From contig CAAGDE010000075.1 of NCBI GenBank assembly GCA_900768535.1, positions 1-5,672 on the forward strand: a stretch of 5,672 bases of DNA, written 5' to 3'. The position numbers were made by a program, and so were the translations under genes. Positions 4,890 through 5,672 of the stretch are shown here, one piece after another; within the stretch, counting starts at the first letter, position 1, and the number at the start of each line of letters is the position of its first letter. This DNA comes from Clostridia bacterium. Its GTDB lineage: Bacteria > Bacillota > Clostridia > Oscillospirales > CAG-272. The notes under the pieces are model-generated. The model did no database searches, was not told the DNA's origin, and was given only the letters and a program-made list of their open reading frames with translations.

Positions 4890-5540
4890 ATGAAGCTTTT
4901 TATTGATACGGCTAACATTGACGAGATCCGCGAGATCAACGCATGGGGCATCCTCAGCGGCGTGACCACCAACCCCTCTCTGATTGCCAAGGAGGGCAGA
5001 GTATTCAAGGACGTGATCAACGAGATCGTGACGATCGTGGACGGTCCCATCAGCGCGGAGGTCGTCTCGCCGGATGCGGACGGCATGGTGCGGGAAGCCC
5101 GCGAGCTGGCGAAGATTCATCAGAATATCGTCATCAAAATCCCGATCACCGAGGAGGGTCTGAAGGCGGTACATATCCTTGCCAAGGAGGGCATCCGCAC
5201 CAACGTGACGCTGATTTTCAGTGCGGCGCAGGCACTCCTGGCGGCAAAGGCGGGTGCGTCCTACGTCAGCCCGTTCGTCGGCAGACTGAACGACATCGCC
5301 GAAAACGGAATGTCGCTGATCTCCGATATCGCCCTCATTTTTGACAACTACGGCATGGATACCGAAATCATTGCGGCAAGCATCCGCGGCCCGCAGGATG
5401 TGGTCGATGCGGCAAAGTGCGGCGCGCATATCGCCACCGTCCCCTATAAGGTGCTCCGCCAGATGGTGAAGCACCCCCTTACCGATACCGGCATCCAACG
5501 CTTCCTCGCCGACTGGGCTTCGGTTCCGTCGAAGGGGTAA
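4890..5540 (+). CDS. tal: transaldolase, small TalC/MipB type
   Basis: Transaldolase moves a dihydroxyacetone unit between sugar phosphates in the cytosolic non-oxidative pentose phosphate pathway, using a Schiff-base lysine. The 216-residue single TIM-barrel protein fits the short TalC/FSA family (about 210-220). It shows FIDTANIDEI with Asp6, GVTTNPSLIAKEG (24-36), VIKIPIT with the predicted Schiff-base Lys83, TNVTLIFS (104-111) and YVSPFVGR (125-132). Glu57 (ISAEVVS) and Phe129 (SPFVGR) are the residues seen in true transaldolases; E. coli fructose-6-phosphate aldolase FsaA has Gln and Tyr there. I therefore prefer transaldolase over the FSA label many databases give. The ATG follows AAAGGG (4878-4883) by six bases; an in-frame TTG at 4839 would add 17 atypical residues encoded by terminator sequence. 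The gene lies behind a terminator, and its stop codon touches a repeat. Confidence 0.93.
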   Translation: MKLFIDTANIDEIREINAWGILSGVTTNPSLIAKEGRVFKDVINEIVTIVDGPISAEVVSPDADGMVREARELAKIHQNIVIKIPITEEGLKAVHILAKEGIRTNVTLIFSAAQALLAAKAGASYVSPFVGRLNDIAENGMSLISDIALIFDNYGMDTEIIAASIRGPQDVVDAAKCGAHIATVPYKVLRQMVKHPLTDTGIQRFLADWASVPSKG

Positions 5541-5612
5541 AGACCTTGGGGCTCTGCCCCAAACCCCGCCTAAACCTTTCTTGAAAGAAAGGTTTAGGAA
5601 TCCAAAGAACTT
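5540..5612 (+). repeat. two-hairpin interspersed repeat, copy B
   Basis: The element starts AAGACC within the tal stop region and forms TTGGGGC-TCT-GCCCCAA (5546-5562). After an AACCCCG linker, a perfect 14-bp inverted repeat follows (5569-5582 with 5585-5598, centre GA), and the element ends AAGAACTT. It has the same architecture as the element at 27-102 but the opposite orientation. The first stem differs by a compensated A-T to G-C change; the second differs at seven or more positions, all still paired. It lacks a following T-run, so it is a poor classical terminator, but it may protect or define the 3' end of the tal mRNA. Confidence 0.82.
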
Positions 5613-5616
5613 CCCT

Positions 5617-5638
5617 GAGAAGGGCGTCCTCCCTTCTC
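5617..5638 (+). other. hairpin downstream of repeat copy B
   Basis: GAGAAGGG (5617-5624) and CCCTTCTC (5631-5638) form a perfect 8-bp stem with a 6-nt loop, five bases after the repeat. No T-run follows. It may be a further part of the repeat or a separate 3'-end structure; copy A has no clear equivalent. I see nothing in the remaining bases to 5672. Confidence 0.5.
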
Positions 5639-5672
5639 TGCGGCATATCAAATTCTGTAGGCTTGAGGGAAG

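Noticed and set aside
5541..5598. Repeat copy B as a standard intrinsic terminator for tal
   Set aside because: The stems are strong but no T-run follows, so the classical form is not met; a role in 3'-end stabilisation remains possible.
4836..5651. A 271-codon minus-strand frame opposite tal
   Set aside because: It is a codon-bias shadow of tal and runs through hairpin repeats, with no recognisable domain.

Overview
The window carries a bacterial str (streptomycin) operon on the + strand: rpsL (S12), rpsG (S7), fusA (EF-G) and tuf (EF-Tu). A small transaldolase gene (tal/TalC type) follows. Strong Shine-Dalgarno boxes, a GTG start on rpsG, a 139-residue S12 of the long Gram-positive type, an outright consensus vegetative promoter and fairly high GC all suggest a Firmicute, most likely a Clostridia/Oscillospiraceae-like gut anaerobe. 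The taxon is inference; no rRNA is present.

Layout. Bases 1-403 contain no convincing protein gene. They hold a two-hairpin repeat (27-102, read on the minus strand), an interrupted palindrome (109-147) that would end in U's on the minus strand, an 8-bp inverted repeat touching the -35 box (173-210), a TTGACA-17-TGATATAAT promoter (212-240), and a leader of about 157 nt with several hairpins. Then come rpsL 404-823, a 146-nt structured spacer, rpsG 970-1440, a 34-nt gap, fusA 1475-3553, a 69-nt gap, and tuf 3623-4828. A good intrinsic terminator (4842-4874) lies between tuf and tal (4890-5540). A second copy of the two-hairpin repeat, in opposite orientation, starts at the tal stop codon (5540-5612), and another hairpin follows.

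The first four genes supply the translation machinery: two 30S proteins and the two elongation GTPases. Transaldolase serves the non-oxidative pentose phosphate pathway. Its only visible route to transcription is read-through of the tuf terminator or a promoter hidden inside tuf.

The most interesting signal is a long imperfect inverted repeat that brackets rpsL (352-381 and 872-901). As RNA it could form 18 continuous pairs (two of them G.U), a 3x3 internal loop, and 9 more pairs. Next to it, a UCCUCC in the rpsL-rpsG spacer (863-868) is complementary to the rpsL Shine-Dalgarno sequence. The 5' arm also overlaps the 3' strand of a local leader hairpin (328-364), so the two folds exclude each other. 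This looks like an undescribed long-range RNA control of the operon, possibly an analogue of the S7 autoregulation known in E. coli. S12 also carries Arg at the position (K88 in E. coli/M. tuberculosis numbering) where K-to-R changes give streptomycin resistance.
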